Shown here: in pieces, positions 17,045 through 24,882 of the stretch
How positions within the stretch are numbered: the first letter of the stretch is position 1
Layout: each line of letters begins with the position of its first letter
Assembly (NCBI GenBank): GCA_910584375.1
Contig: CAJUAH010000024.1
Location: 3,542-67,541, forward strand
Source of the DNA: an uncultured Acetatifactor sp.
GTDB lineage: Bacteria > Bacillota > Clostridia > Lachnospirales > Lachnospiraceae
Length of the DNA stretch: 64,000 nucleotides
Direction of reading: 5' to 3'
Notes under the pieces: model-generated
Told to the model about the DNA's origin: nothing
Databases searched by the model: none
The model's input: the letters and a program-made list of their open reading frames with translations, nothing else
Program-made: the position numbers and the translations under genes

Positions 17045-17962
17045 TTATTTTGCCGCGCTGCGTCGGGAATTCTTGCCAGCCAGATATGCGCTGCCAAAGC
17101 AGATTCCTGCTCCCAGGATCAGCAGAGCAGGCAACGCCAGAGGCTCTCCGGTCTTGGGCACGTCGTCATATTCGCCGCCGGTTACCGGAACTATGGGAGC
17201 CACGGGAGTTACCGGCGCGACAGGGGGAACCAGAGTCGGATCGGTGGGAACCACAGGGGCTACCGGGGTTACCGGTGCGACAGGGGGAACCAGAGTCGGA
17301 TCCGTGGGCACTACAGGCAGTACCGGTGCGGTGACAGTGGGCACCAGGCTGTACTTGCTGGGATCCGTCTTCAGGATACCCTTCTCCTGTCGGAAGGAAT
17401 TGGCCTGGAAATTGTAAAACTCATTGTATACTTTTTCAGCGTCCGCAGTCTTCACATAATCGACGGTGCCTAACACCGCGATAGACTGCTGACCGGAACG
17501 TTCTTTCATGATATAGAGGTTGGTCACATTGTTGTTGAAGTTGGCCACGCCGTCGTCATACACATACGCGTTGGTCACATCTCCGTTGACTACGCCCACG
17601 CTGTCCCTGAGCACATATACGTTGTCCACGCTCTTGGCGGTGATAACGGCGGTGTAGGAGTGGTTGAAGGTGATATTGCTCAGTCTCACCGGCAGCTCCA
17701 GATTCAGCGAATGTTCTCCCTCCTCGATCACGATGAGGTCGCCGTCCTTGATGGACTCTTTCAGATAGTACAGCTCTCTGTGTCCGGGGTTGCTGTCATC
17801 CCAGCTCCCGATATGAAAGCGCCACTCTTCGTTGGCCTCCACATATTTCAGGGAGTAGGTCACAGGTCCGTCCGCGCGAACCTGCAGTTTTCCGACGCCG
17901 GACGTCAGAAACAGCAGTGCGGTCGCAGCCAGCAGGGAAATAAAAGTTTTGATTTTTTTCAT
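17045..17962 (-). CDS. Sortase-anchored surface protein with VPKTG sorting signal
   Basis: The 305-residue protein has a signal peptide (KKIKTF, a hydrophobic stretch, cleavage near VRA/DG) and a beta-rich ectodomain I cannot assign to a family. A proline-rich stalk follows, with two 20-residue repeats (VPTDPTLVPPVAPVTPVAPV and a near copy). It ends with the cell-wall sorting signal VPKTG, a hydrophobic segment and the positive tail KNSRRSAAK. It lies just downstream of a class B sortase on the same strand, the likely enzyme for its attachment. Clostridial class B sortases are known to accept PKTG-type motifs. The ribosome site is GAAAGGAG upstream of the ATG at 17962. Confidence 0.85.
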   Translation of the reverse strand: MKKIKTFISLLAATALLFLTSGVGKLQVRADGPVTYSLKYVEANEEWRFHIGSWDDSNPGHRELYYLKESIKDGDLIVIEEGEHSLNLELPVRLSNITFNHSYTAVITAKSVDNVYVLRDSVGVVNGDVTNAYVYDDGVANFNNNVTNLYIMKERSGQQSIAVLGTVDYVKTADAEKVYNEFYNFQANSFRQEKGILKTDPSKYSLVPTVTAPVLPVVPTDPTLVPPVAPVTPVAPVVPTDPTLVPPVAPVTPVAPIVPVTGGEYDDVPKTGEPLALPALLILGAGICFGSAYLAGKNSRRSAAK

Positions 17963-18048
17963 ATGATTCTCCTTTCATGCATTGCGCAGGTTTATAAACC
18001 GATATTGTCAGGCCGCGCGGAGTTTCAAGCCCGCGCGGGAATGGGCTG

Positions 18049-18912
18049 TCAGCGAAACGGGGCGTAGTTCTCCTCATAGCCGGTCTCCCGGGCTACCACC
18101 ACGAAACGGCCATGGTCCACATGGTAAGAACAGGTGGAGAGGGTCAGAAAATGATCTCCAAATTCTGCCGTGACGCCGGTGTCATACAGGGAGAGCGCCT
18201 TGATATTGTCGTAAAAATAGTCAAACTCCTCCTGGGTATCCGCCTGAAAGAACTGGTAAAACTTAAAGACCTGTTCCGTCTTTTTATATGCCTGGGAGGG
18301 AAAGACCGCGATTACCTCATAGCTGTGGACGCCCTTCTCAGTGTGGAGAAACATTTCCCGGTGCTCCTGGAAATACTCCTCTTCCTTATATTTGTCCAGT
18401 TCCCCGAACATAGCGCCGGATTTCATATTGTGGCCGTGGATGATCAGGTTGGTCGTCAGAGGATCCACACAGCTGTCTGTATCCAGAATCAGGCATCCGT
18501 TCTGATCGCTGCCCCCGTCAAATCCCCGGCGGAGATAATAATTTTCATCCCGGGGGGTCCACATGACCGGATAGTCCACCGGGGTATCCGGTATCAACAG
18601 CCAGGCCGCCATATCCTCATTGGCGAGAAAGCCGTCCCGATAGGGGTTGTCCACCGGCTGCGGCGTAGGCTCCGGGGTGGCGGTGGGCTGGGGCGATGCC
18701 TCAGGGGCCGCCGTGGGGGGAGCCTCTATGGGAATGGGGGAGGGGGCCGTCGGCGCCGCGGATTCCTCCGCGGAGGGACGTAACGCTTCCAGGGTTTCCT
18801 GAGATATTCTGTTTCTTTGACAGCGGTACAGTAGGATCGCTCCCGCACCGGCCAGACAGCATATGCCCAGCGCGATTAAGATGGCTATAAAAATTCTCCT
18901 TGTCTTTTTCAT
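18049..18912 (-). CDS. srtB: Class B sortase
   Basis: The 287-residue transpeptidase cuts sorting signals and attaches the protein to peptidoglycan. It has an N-terminal membrane anchor (IFIAILIALGICCLAGAG), a proline-rich spacer of about 40 residues and the sortase domain. The catalytic His is in LIIHGHNM, the Cys in LSTCSYH and the Arg in GRFVVVAR; the order and spacing fit class B. The ATG at 18912 starts the membrane anchor. It lies only six bases after a good -10 box and has no ribosome site, so the mRNA may be leaderless. The VPKTG surface protein follows 86 bases downstream. A related sortase is at 52674-53540. Confidence 0.9.
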   Translation of the reverse strand: MKKTRRIFIAILIALGICCLAGAGAILLYRCQRNRISQETLEALRPSAEESAAPTAPSPIPIEAPPTAAPEASPQPTATPEPTPQPVDNPYRDGFLANEDMAAWLLIPDTPVDYPVMWTPRDENYYLRRGFDGGSDQNGCLILDTDSCVDPLTTNLIIHGHNMKSGAMFGELDKYKEEEYFQEHREMFLHTEKGVHSYEVIAVFPSQAYKKTEQVFKFYQFFQADTQEEFDYFYDNIKALSLYDTGVTAEFGDHFLTLSTCSYHVDHGRFVVVARETGYEENYAPFR

Positions 18913-18918
18913 GGTCTC

Positions 18919-18948
18919 ATTATACGATAGATACAGGGGATATTGCAA
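18919..18948 (-). promoter_or_regulatory. Promoter of the sortase gene, implying a leaderless mRNA
   Basis: On the minus strand TTGCAA (18943-18948), an 18-base spacer and TATAAT (18919-18924) lie immediately before the sortase ATG at 18912-18910. A start point 6-7 bases past the -10 box would fall at the A of the ATG. Confidence 0.65.
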
Positions 18949-19049
18949 TAAGTTTAGAAAAATATAAGAAATTTGTGTTTTTTTGTGACGAATTACCAAA
19001 AATTTCTGACAGATGGATATAGAGAAAAACTAAGGGAGGATATGATAAT

Positions 19050-19655
19050 ATGAGAGGAAAGGCAAAATGTAAGGCGTTGAAGGAGATCCGCAGGCAGATC
19101 GCCGAGGAGAACGACATTCCCTATGTGGTGTCTCAGTGTACTTACCAGGGAGACTGTAAGGGAACCTGTCCCAAATGTGAAGCGGAGCTGCGCTACCTGG
19201 AGAGGGAACTGGAGATCCGGAAAAATCTGGGAAAAGCCGTTGCGGTGGTGGGGATTTCCACCTCTGTATGCGCCGGACTCACGGCCTGCAGTCCGGTGGA
19301 TATGATTAAAGACGCGCTGGGTTTTCCAGTGGAACAGACGGCGGGGCAAGTGGAGATACAGCCGGAGGACATAGCGGGTTATATGGAAGAGATTCCGCCC
19401 GAAGAGCTCGAAGGCGAGGCGATTGAAGGCGAGATGATTGAGGACGGGGTGATGGACGGCACGGGCGAAAAAGAGTCGGAGGCGTCGGAAGAGCTGGTCA
19501 TGGGAGAGGTCCTGCCGCCGGAGACAGAGCCGGAGGAGACGGTTTCGGAGCTGGAAGGGGATATCGCTCTGCCCGAGGAGGGCACGCAGGCGTACGATGT
19601 GACAGCCGGCGCGCTGCCCCTGTCGAGTGAGGAAACCGCCTGCCCGGAAGAGTAG
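19050..19655 (+). CDS. Cys-rich protein paired with a radical SAM enzyme, acidic tail
   Basis: I do not know a function for this 201-residue protein. The N-terminal 60 residues are basic and carry four cysteines (30, 36, 40, 43) in the pattern Cx5Cx3CxxC, which could bind zinc or an iron-sulfur cluster. A hydrophobic stretch follows (about 62-78, ending LTACS, similar to a lipobox but internal). After it comes a long, very acidic, low-complexity tail rich in Glu (EGEAIEGEMIEDG). The ribosome site is GGGAGG before the ATG at 19050. The radical SAM gene begins 14 bases downstream, so the two are almost certainly cotranscribed and may work together. Confidence 0.7.
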   Translation: MRGKAKCKALKEIRRQIAEENDIPYVVSQCTYQGDCKGTCPKCEAELRYLERELEIRKNLGKAVAVVGISTSVCAGLTACSPVDMIKDALGFPVEQTAGQVEIQPEDIAGYMEEIPPEELEGEAIEGEMIEDGVMDGTGEKESEASEELVMGEVLPPETEPEETVSELEGDIALPEEGTQAYDVTAGALPLSSEETACPEE

Positions 19656-19669
19656 GGGGAGGCAGGGTT

Positions 19670-20305
19670 ATGAGCGTTACTCTTCCTGTATTTGCCATAG
19701 AGCGTCACCGTCTGACAACGGACGGCCAGGGAGTCACCACGCTGGTGGGGGCTTACGGCTGTCCGCTGCGCTGCAGATACTGTATCAATCCTCATGCCTG
19801 GGATCCGTCCACCCTGAAAGGGTGCAGGAGCATGACGCCGCAGCAATTGTATGAAAGGGTCAGGGTGGATGATCTGTATTTTCTGGCCACCGGGGGCGGC
19901 GTGACCTTTGGGGGCGGCGAATCTCTGCTGCACGCCCCCTTTATCGCTGCTTTCCGTCAGATCTGCGGTCCAAAATGGCATCTGGCGGTGGAAACTTCTC
20001 TACATGTTCCCGCCGAGAATCTGGAGCAGGTGCTGGAGGTGGCGGATGAATTCATCGTGGATATCAAGGATATGGACGAAGGCGTCTATGCGTCCTACAC
20101 CGGGCAGCCCCAGGGGCCTGTGCGTGACAATCTGCGCATTCTGGCTGCGGCCGTTACGGACCGACAGGTACAGATCCGTATTCCCCGCATCCCTTCCTAC
20201 AATACGGATGACCATGTCCGCAGATCGCTGGAGCAGATTCGGGAAATGGGATTTACGCAGACAGAGGTGTTTGATTATATTTTAAATAAGAAAAAACTAA
20301 AATAA
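19670..20305 (+). CDS. Short radical SAM protein of the glycyl-radical activase type
   Basis: The 211-residue protein has the radical SAM cluster motif CPLRCRYC (Cys 31, 35, 38, Cx3CxxC), a following GGE-like stretch (VTFGGGESLL) and RIPRIPSYN. These resemble pyruvate formate-lyase activating enzymes and related activases. It is shorter than a typical activase (about 245 residues) and lacks the extra ferredoxin-like insert. No glycyl radical enzyme lies in the window, so its target is unknown. It follows the Cys-rich gene by 14 bases. AGGGTTATG contains a weak ribosome site; a stronger GGGGGAGG lies a little further upstream. Confidence 0.8.
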   Translation: MSVTLPVFAIERHRLTTDGQGVTTLVGAYGCPLRCRYCINPHAWDPSTLKGCRSMTPQQLYERVRVDDLYFLATGGGVTFGGGESLLHAPFIAAFRQICGPKWHLAVETSLHVPAENLEQVLEVADEFIVDIKDMDEGVYASYTGQPQGPVRDNLRILAAAVTDRQVQIRIPRIPSYNTDDHVRRSLEQIREMGFTQTEVFDYILNKKKLK

Positions 20306-20329
20306 TCATATGATTTTAAATAAAAAGTA

Positions 20330-20358
20330 TTGCGAAATTTTGGATAGTGAATTATAAT
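20330..20358 (+). promoter_or_regulatory. Sigma-A type promoter of the BlaI-like gene
   Basis: TTGCGA (20330-20335), a 17-base spacer and TATAAT (20353-20358) lie about 35 bases upstream of the ATG at 20394. Confidence 0.8.
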
Positions 20359-20393
20359 AGTTTCAAATAAATAAACAATACAAGGAGGCAGAT

Positions 20394-20789
20394 ATGAAAC
20401 TGAATCCAAGAGAATTGGAAGTTTTAAAGATTTTGCATGAGAGCAGCAAAGCTCTGACGTCTACAGAGATTGTCAATTCCGGCGAGGAACTGACACAGAG
20501 TACGGTGCAGGCAGTGCTTCGCAAGCTGCTGGCGACCGAGCTGGTAGAGGTGCAGGGAGTGACCCACAGCGGTAATGTGCTGAGCAGGACGTTCGGAGCC
20601 ACGAAAAAGTCCAAAGAGGTTCTGAGTCAGAAGTTCCTGGATGATCTTCGGAATTTCCACACCATCATCGACAAGAAGACTATCCTCAACGGTCTGTTGG
20701 AGATGGAGAAGGACAACCCCCGCCTGGACAAGGAAGTTGACGATCTCATCAAGTTCCTGAACAATTTCAAGGCCAAGCACAGCAAGTAA
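20394..20789 (+). CDS. BlaI/MecI/CopY-like winged-helix regulator
   Basis: The 131-residue protein begins with a winged helix matching the penicillinase-repressor type: LNPRELEVLKILHE, then LTSTEIVNSG and STVQAVLRKLLATELVEVQG. The C-terminal part is helical and charged and may form the dimer. No sensor protease (BlaR/MecR) gene is adjacent, so it may respond to another signal or act on a distant target. It is a single-gene unit with its own consensus promoter, an AAGGAGG ribosome site and a strong terminator. Confidence 0.72.
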   Translation: MKLNPRELEVLKILHESSKALTSTEIVNSGEELTQSTVQAVLRKLLATELVEVQGVTHSGNVLSRTFGATKKSKEVLSQKFLDDLRNFHTIIDKKTILNGLLEMEKDNPRLDKEVDDLIKFLNNFKAKHSK

Positions 20790-20844
20790 GCAGGTACATA
20801 GGGCCGGGACTATCCCGGTGTGCTGCCGTATCCGGCGCGGTATA

Positions 20845-20880
20845 AAGAACCGGGTGTCTCAAAGGCACCCGGTTCTTTTT
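20845..20880 (+). terminator. Rho-independent terminator
   Basis: A perfect 12-base stem (20845-20856 and 20866-20877) is followed by a T-run through 20880. It ends the BlaI-like transcript and faces the convergent AraC-GGDEF gene. Confidence 0.92.
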
Positions 20881-20898
20881 GCAGTCTGTCAGACAGCA

Positions 20899-21705
20899 TC
20901 AGTTTTTGCTGCCCTCGATGGTTTGGTGCAGTGAGGCGAAGAGCTCACTGTAACGGAGGTTCCTTCCTTCAAATCGGGTCACGGCCGCATAGAGGTTCAG
21001 CGGTATATCTCTGCTCTCATAGGAAAAACTCTGACCGTTCATGGCCAGTATCTGTTCCGCGATCTGCTGGGCATAAGCCCGGTCTTCGCTGGCGGTCAGC
21101 AGAGCGAATTCGTCTCCGCCGATGCGGAAGACCAGATCCTCTGCTCCGGCGCACATATCCATGCGCCGGGCGGTCTCGGCGATGGCCAGATCGCCTGCCT
21201 TGCGGGATATCTCGTTGATGGGAACCAAGGCGTGGATATCGCAGCATACAAAATAGCAATTTTTCCGCTCTTTGAACAGATCATACAGCTCACTGATGTC
21301 TACCATTTTTTTTCTACTCATAATTTCATCTCCATAATCGAACTCCGACAGATTCAGTCGGGGGCACAGATCCGCGAAAGACCGTTTCTGGCGGTACGCG
21401 GACGGACTACAGTTCCATACGGACTCAAAGGCTCTGGTGAAGGACTCGTTGCTCTGATAACAGTAGCGCAGAGCGATGTCCAATATGCTGTCTTCGGGGC
21501 AGTTTAACAGGTCCCGGGCCGCGCGGGTCAGGCGACGTTTGATGATATACTCCTTGACGGAGTAGTGCGCCAGTCGGCGCAGCATTTTCTGGAGGCTGGC
21601 GGGGGAGCAGTAGCATGCCTTCGCCACATCTTCGGCGGTGATGTTTTCGCACAGGTTTTCCTCCATATAGCACAGGGCCAGATTCAACAGGGTCAGATTG
21701 TCCAT
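20899..21705 (-). CDS. AraC-type DNA-binding domain fused to a GGDEF domain
   Basis: The 268-residue protein starts with an AraC-type double helix-turn-helix (ITAEDVAKACYCSPASLQKML, then ILDIALRYCYQSNESFTRAFESVW). It ends in a GGDEF domain with an intact signature, VFRIGGDEFALLT, and the usual upstream Asp in CCDIHAL. GGDEF domains make or bind cyclic di-GMP. AraC regulators normally carry a sugar- or small-molecule-binding partner domain, so this pairing suggests a transcription factor that makes or senses a cyclic dinucleotide. The start is the ATG at 21705, with AAAGGAT upstream. It is transcribed away from the VWA operon. Confidence 0.85.
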   Translation of the reverse strand: MDNLTLLNLALCYMEENLCENITAEDVAKACYCSPASLQKMLRRLAHYSVKEYIIKRRLTRAARDLLNCPEDSILDIALRYCYQSNESFTRAFESVWNCSPSAYRQKRSFADLCPRLNLSEFDYGDEIMSRKKMVDISELYDLFKERKNCYFVCCDIHALVPINEISRKAGDLAIAETARRMDMCAGAEDLVFRIGGDEFALLTASEDRAYAQQIAEQILAMNGQSFSYESRDIPLNLYAAVTRFEGRNLRYSELFASLHQTIEGSKN

Positions 21706-21849
21706 ATATACAGATCCTTTCTGATCAGAGATGCGGCAGACCGTTTCAAGCCGACGGTACTGTCGGCGGTCCGCCACAGTAAAAAGGTTCGACGTCGTAT
21801 CTTAAGGATAGCACACTTTTGAGAAAGCGGCTTGATATTTTCGATATGC

Positions 21850-21878
21850 TTGCTATTTTTTCGATTTTCCAGTACACT
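21850..21878 (+). promoter_or_regulatory. Sigma-A type promoter of the VWA/MoxR/LRR operon
   Basis: TTGCTA (21850-21855), a 17-base spacer and TACACT (21873-21878) lie about 86 bases upstream of the TTG start at 21964. Confidence 0.6.
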
Positions 21879-21963
21879 AAGTGTGAATACTGTGTATACG
21901 GATACCAATCGGCGTAGGAACACATGCAAAGCGGCGAGATCAGCCGGGCGGGAGGAGAGCGAG

Positions 21964-23268
21964 TTGGCGAGAGAGCCTGAAGATAACGAAATAAAACGGA
22001 AGACAGGAGCGTTGGCGGGAGAGGTGCTGGCGCTGGCCAGGGACAGTATTCTGGTGTCCCTGCGATTTCTGGATGTGGCGCTGCTGGGTCTGGTCTGGCA
22101 GGAGAAACCGTCCATCGGCTGTATGGCCACGGACGGCAGCACCGTGTGGTACGATCCCGAACATATACTGCGGCTGTACCGCCGGGACCCCGGGCTGGTG
22201 ACCCGCAGTATGCTGCACCTGCTGCTGCACTGCATCTTTTTTCATGGGTTTGCCTATGACAGAGTGGAGCGTGAGCTGTGGGATATGGCGGCGGATATGG
22301 CGGTGGAGAGCGTGATCCTGGAGATGGATCTGCCCATGGCAAGCCTGGATACGGACGGGGAGGCGGAGGCGAAACTGCGGGTGTGGCGGGAAGATGTGGG
22401 AGCCTTGACGGCGGAACGCATCTACAGATATATGAAACACAATCCTCTCAGCCCCCGGGAACGGCAGGAACTGACCGCGCTGTTTTACCGGGACGATCAT
22501 GGGCGGTGGATGCCTGCGGGAGAGGTTCAGATGACGCCCCAGCAGTGGAAAAAGATAAGCGAGCGCGTCAAAGCGGATCTGAAATCTTTTACCAAAGGCA
22601 GGACGGGCACCCAGGGTCTGGAAAAAAATCTGGCGGAGGCCACCCGGGATAAGTACGATTACGGCGCGATCCTGAAACGTTTTACGGTCATGGGAGAAGA
22701 CATGACCGTGAACGACGAAGAGTTTGACTATATCTATTATACCTACGGGCTTGCCCGTTACGGCAATATGCCTCTGATCGAACCGCTGGAGTATAAGGAC
22801 GCCAAAAAGGTAAAGGAGTTCGTCATCGCCCTGGACACTTCCGCCTCCTGCCGGGGGCCGGTGGTAAAGGCATTTTTAAATAAGACTTACTCTCTGCTGA
22901 AAGGCTCGGAGAATTTTTTTACCAAAATAAACGTGCATATCATCCAGTGCGACCATGAGGTGCAGAGCGATACGAAAATAACCTGCGACGAGGATTTTCA
23001 GCAGTTTATGGCCCACGGCAAGCTGCAGGGATTCGGGGCCACGGATTTCCGGCCGGTGTTCGAGTACGTGGACAAATTGCTGGAGCAGGGGGAGTTTGAC
23101 AATCTGAAAGGGCTGATTTATTTTACCGACGGCTATGGCATATATCCGGAGAGGATGCCGGGCTATGACGTGATATTCGCTTTTCTGGAGGAGGACGAGG
23201 CGCGCCGGAGCGTACCGCCCTGGAGTATGAAAGTTATCATAGAAGAGGAGCAGGGAGAAGAGACATGA
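21964..23268 (+). CDS. VWA-like protein with putative metallopeptidase domain (DUF2201 type)
   Basis: The 434-residue protein has an N-terminal region with HLLLHCIFFH, a metallopeptidase-like His arrangement, and a C-terminal von Willebrand A-like domain beginning FVIALDTSASCRGP, whose DxSxS metal site is intact. Proteins of this kind pair with MoxR-type AAA ATPases, and such a gene follows here with a 4-base overlap (ATGA). I chose TTG 21964 because GGAGGAG ends six bases before it; upstream codons in the frame overlap the promoter. The function of these VWA-MoxR pairs in Clostridia is unclear. By analogy they assemble or activate protein or metal complexes. Confidence 0.82.
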   Translation: MAREPEDNEIKRKTGALAGEVLALARDSILVSLRFLDVALLGLVWQEKPSIGCMATDGSTVWYDPEHILRLYRRDPGLVTRSMLHLLLHCIFFHGFAYDRVERELWDMAADMAVESVILEMDLPMASLDTDGEAEAKLRVWREDVGALTAERIYRYMKHNPLSPRERQELTALFYRDDHGRWMPAGEVQMTPQQWKKISERVKADLKSFTKGRTGTQGLEKNLAEATRDKYDYGAILKRFTVMGEDMTVNDEEFDYIYYTYGLARYGNMPLIEPLEYKDAKKVKEFVIALDTSASCRGPVVKAFLNKTYSLLKGSENFFTKINVHIIQCDHEVQSDTKITCDEDFQQFMAHGKLQGFGATDFRPVFEYVDKLLEQGEFDNLKGLIYFTDGYGIYPERMPGYDVIFAFLEEDEARRSVPPWSMKVIIEEEQGEET

Positions 23269-24830
23269 ACATCAAACAGGCTAAGGAGTATATCAAGAAC
23301 TCCGTGAACATATATCTGAAAAAGGACGAGTTTGGGGAGTACAGTATTCCGGTGGTGCGCCAGCGCCCCATTTTCCTGCTGGGCGCGCCGGGGATCGGCA
23401 AGACGGCGGTGATGGAGCAGATCGCCCAGGAGATGGGGATCGCGCTGGTATCCTATTCCATGACCCATCACACCCGTCAGTCGGCGCTGGGACTGCCGTT
23501 TATCGCCCACAGGACTTACGGAGGGCAGGAGTACGACATCTCCGAATATACCATGAGCGAGATCATCGCGTCCATATACGAAACCATGGAGGAGAGCGGT
23601 ATCCGGGAGGGAATCCTGTTTCTGGACGAGATCAACTGTGTGTCGGAGACTTTGGCTCCCGCCATGCTCCAGTTTTTGCAATATAAAGTATTCGGGCGGC
23701 ACCGGGTACCGGAGGGATGGGTCATCGTCACCGCGGGCAATCCGCCGGAGTACAACAAGTCCGTGCGGGAATTTGACGTGGTGACCATGGACCGGCTGAA
23801 GGTCATGGAGGTGGAGGCGGACTACCGCACCTGGAAGGAATACGCGCTGGAGCGCCATCTTCATGGCGCGGTGCTGAATTTTCTGGATCTGAAAAAGGAA
23901 TATTTCTATCATATGGAGATCACCGCCAAGGGGCGCAGCTATGTGACGGCCCGTGGATGGGAGGATTTGTCGCAGATACTGCAGCATTATGAGGAGGAGA
24001 GTCTTGGCGTGGACGAAACCCTGGTGGGACAGTATATCCGCAACGATAAGATCGTCAGGGAATTCACCGCCTACTATGATCTGTACCAAAAGTATCAGAA
24101 GGACTATCGGATACAGGAGATCCTGGAGGGCAGACCCACCGTACAGGCCATCGCCCGGGCCAGAGAGGCCGCTTTCGACGAAAGACTTTCTCTGGTGGGG
24201 ATGCTGCTGGACCGGATGCTGGCGGATATGCAGGAGGTTATGGAACAGGCGGCTTATCTCACCGATACCCGCGCCCTGCTGCTGGCGGTGAAGAATACGG
24301 TGACCGGGGATACCAGGCCCGAGCAGGTGGCGGTTTTTATGGAGCAGTTGGAAGGGAAAAAGCGGGAGCAGATGTTTGCCCTGGACAGGGCCGGGACTTT
24401 GTCCGGCGAGGACAGAAAAAGGAGCAGGAAAGTGCTGCTGTTTCTGGAACAGTCCCGCAGGGCGGTGATGACCGGGCAGTGCGGCGGCTCCGCAGACGGG
24501 GACGTACAGGGGCAGCCCGGCGCGGTCAGCGGCGGAGAGAGGGCGTTTGCGGTGGTCCGGGAGCGGTATGAGGCGGCGGTATCCGGGATGAAACGGGATA
24601 CCCAGCGGGTGCAGCAGGAGCTGCACAACCTCTTTATGTTTGCCCAGGAGGCTTTCGCCGAGGGGAATGAAATGCTGATTCTGGTGACCCAGTTGACCGT
24701 GAGCAGCGCCGGAGCCGGATTTATCGCCGCATTCGGCAGCGAAGACTATCAGCGGTTCAGCCAGGATCTGATGCTTGCCCAGCGGCAGAGCCGGATACAG
24801 GGGCAGATCGCGGAGCTGAAACTGGAGTGA
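23265..24830 (+). CDS. MoxR-like AAA ATPase
   Basis: The 521-residue protein has an N-terminal AAA+ module with Walker A GAPGIGKTAV, Walker B ILFLDEINCVS and the following sensor 1 region VIVTAGNPPEYN. The last 250 residues are helical and not assignable. MoxR ATPases act as chaperones together with VWA proteins, and the overlap with the upstream VWA gene supports a joint complex. No membrane segment is seen. The protein is longer than a typical MoxR (about 330 residues) because of the C-terminal extension. Confidence 0.87.
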   Translation: MNIKQAKEYIKNSVNIYLKKDEFGEYSIPVVRQRPIFLLGAPGIGKTAVMEQIAQEMGIALVSYSMTHHTRQSALGLPFIAHRTYGGQEYDISEYTMSEIIASIYETMEESGIREGILFLDEINCVSETLAPAMLQFLQYKVFGRHRVPEGWVIVTAGNPPEYNKSVREFDVVTMDRLKVMEVEADYRTWKEYALERHLHGAVLNFLDLKKEYFYHMEITAKGRSYVTARGWEDLSQILQHYEEESLGVDETLVGQYIRNDKIVREFTAYYDLYQKYQKDYRIQEILEGRPTVQAIARAREAAFDERLSLVGMLLDRMLADMQEVMEQAAYLTDTRALLLAVKNTVTGDTRPEQVAVFMEQLEGKKREQMFALDRAGTLSGEDRKRSRKVLLFLEQSRRAVMTGQCGGSADGDVQGQPGAVSGGERAFAVVRERYEAAVSGMKRDTQRVQQELHNLFMFAQEAFAEGNEMLILVTQLTVSSAGAGFIAAFGSEDYQRFSQDLMLAQRQSRIQGQIAELKLE

Positions 24831-24882
24831 ATATGACGCCGGCATGGGCACAGTTTTACGATTGCCTCAAAGGGGTGCAGCG

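Noticed and set aside
23163..24851. 562-codon open frame on the minus strand
   Set aside because: It lies entirely opposite the MoxR gene, is rich in His, Gln and Leu as GC-rich shadow frames are, and has no family motif.
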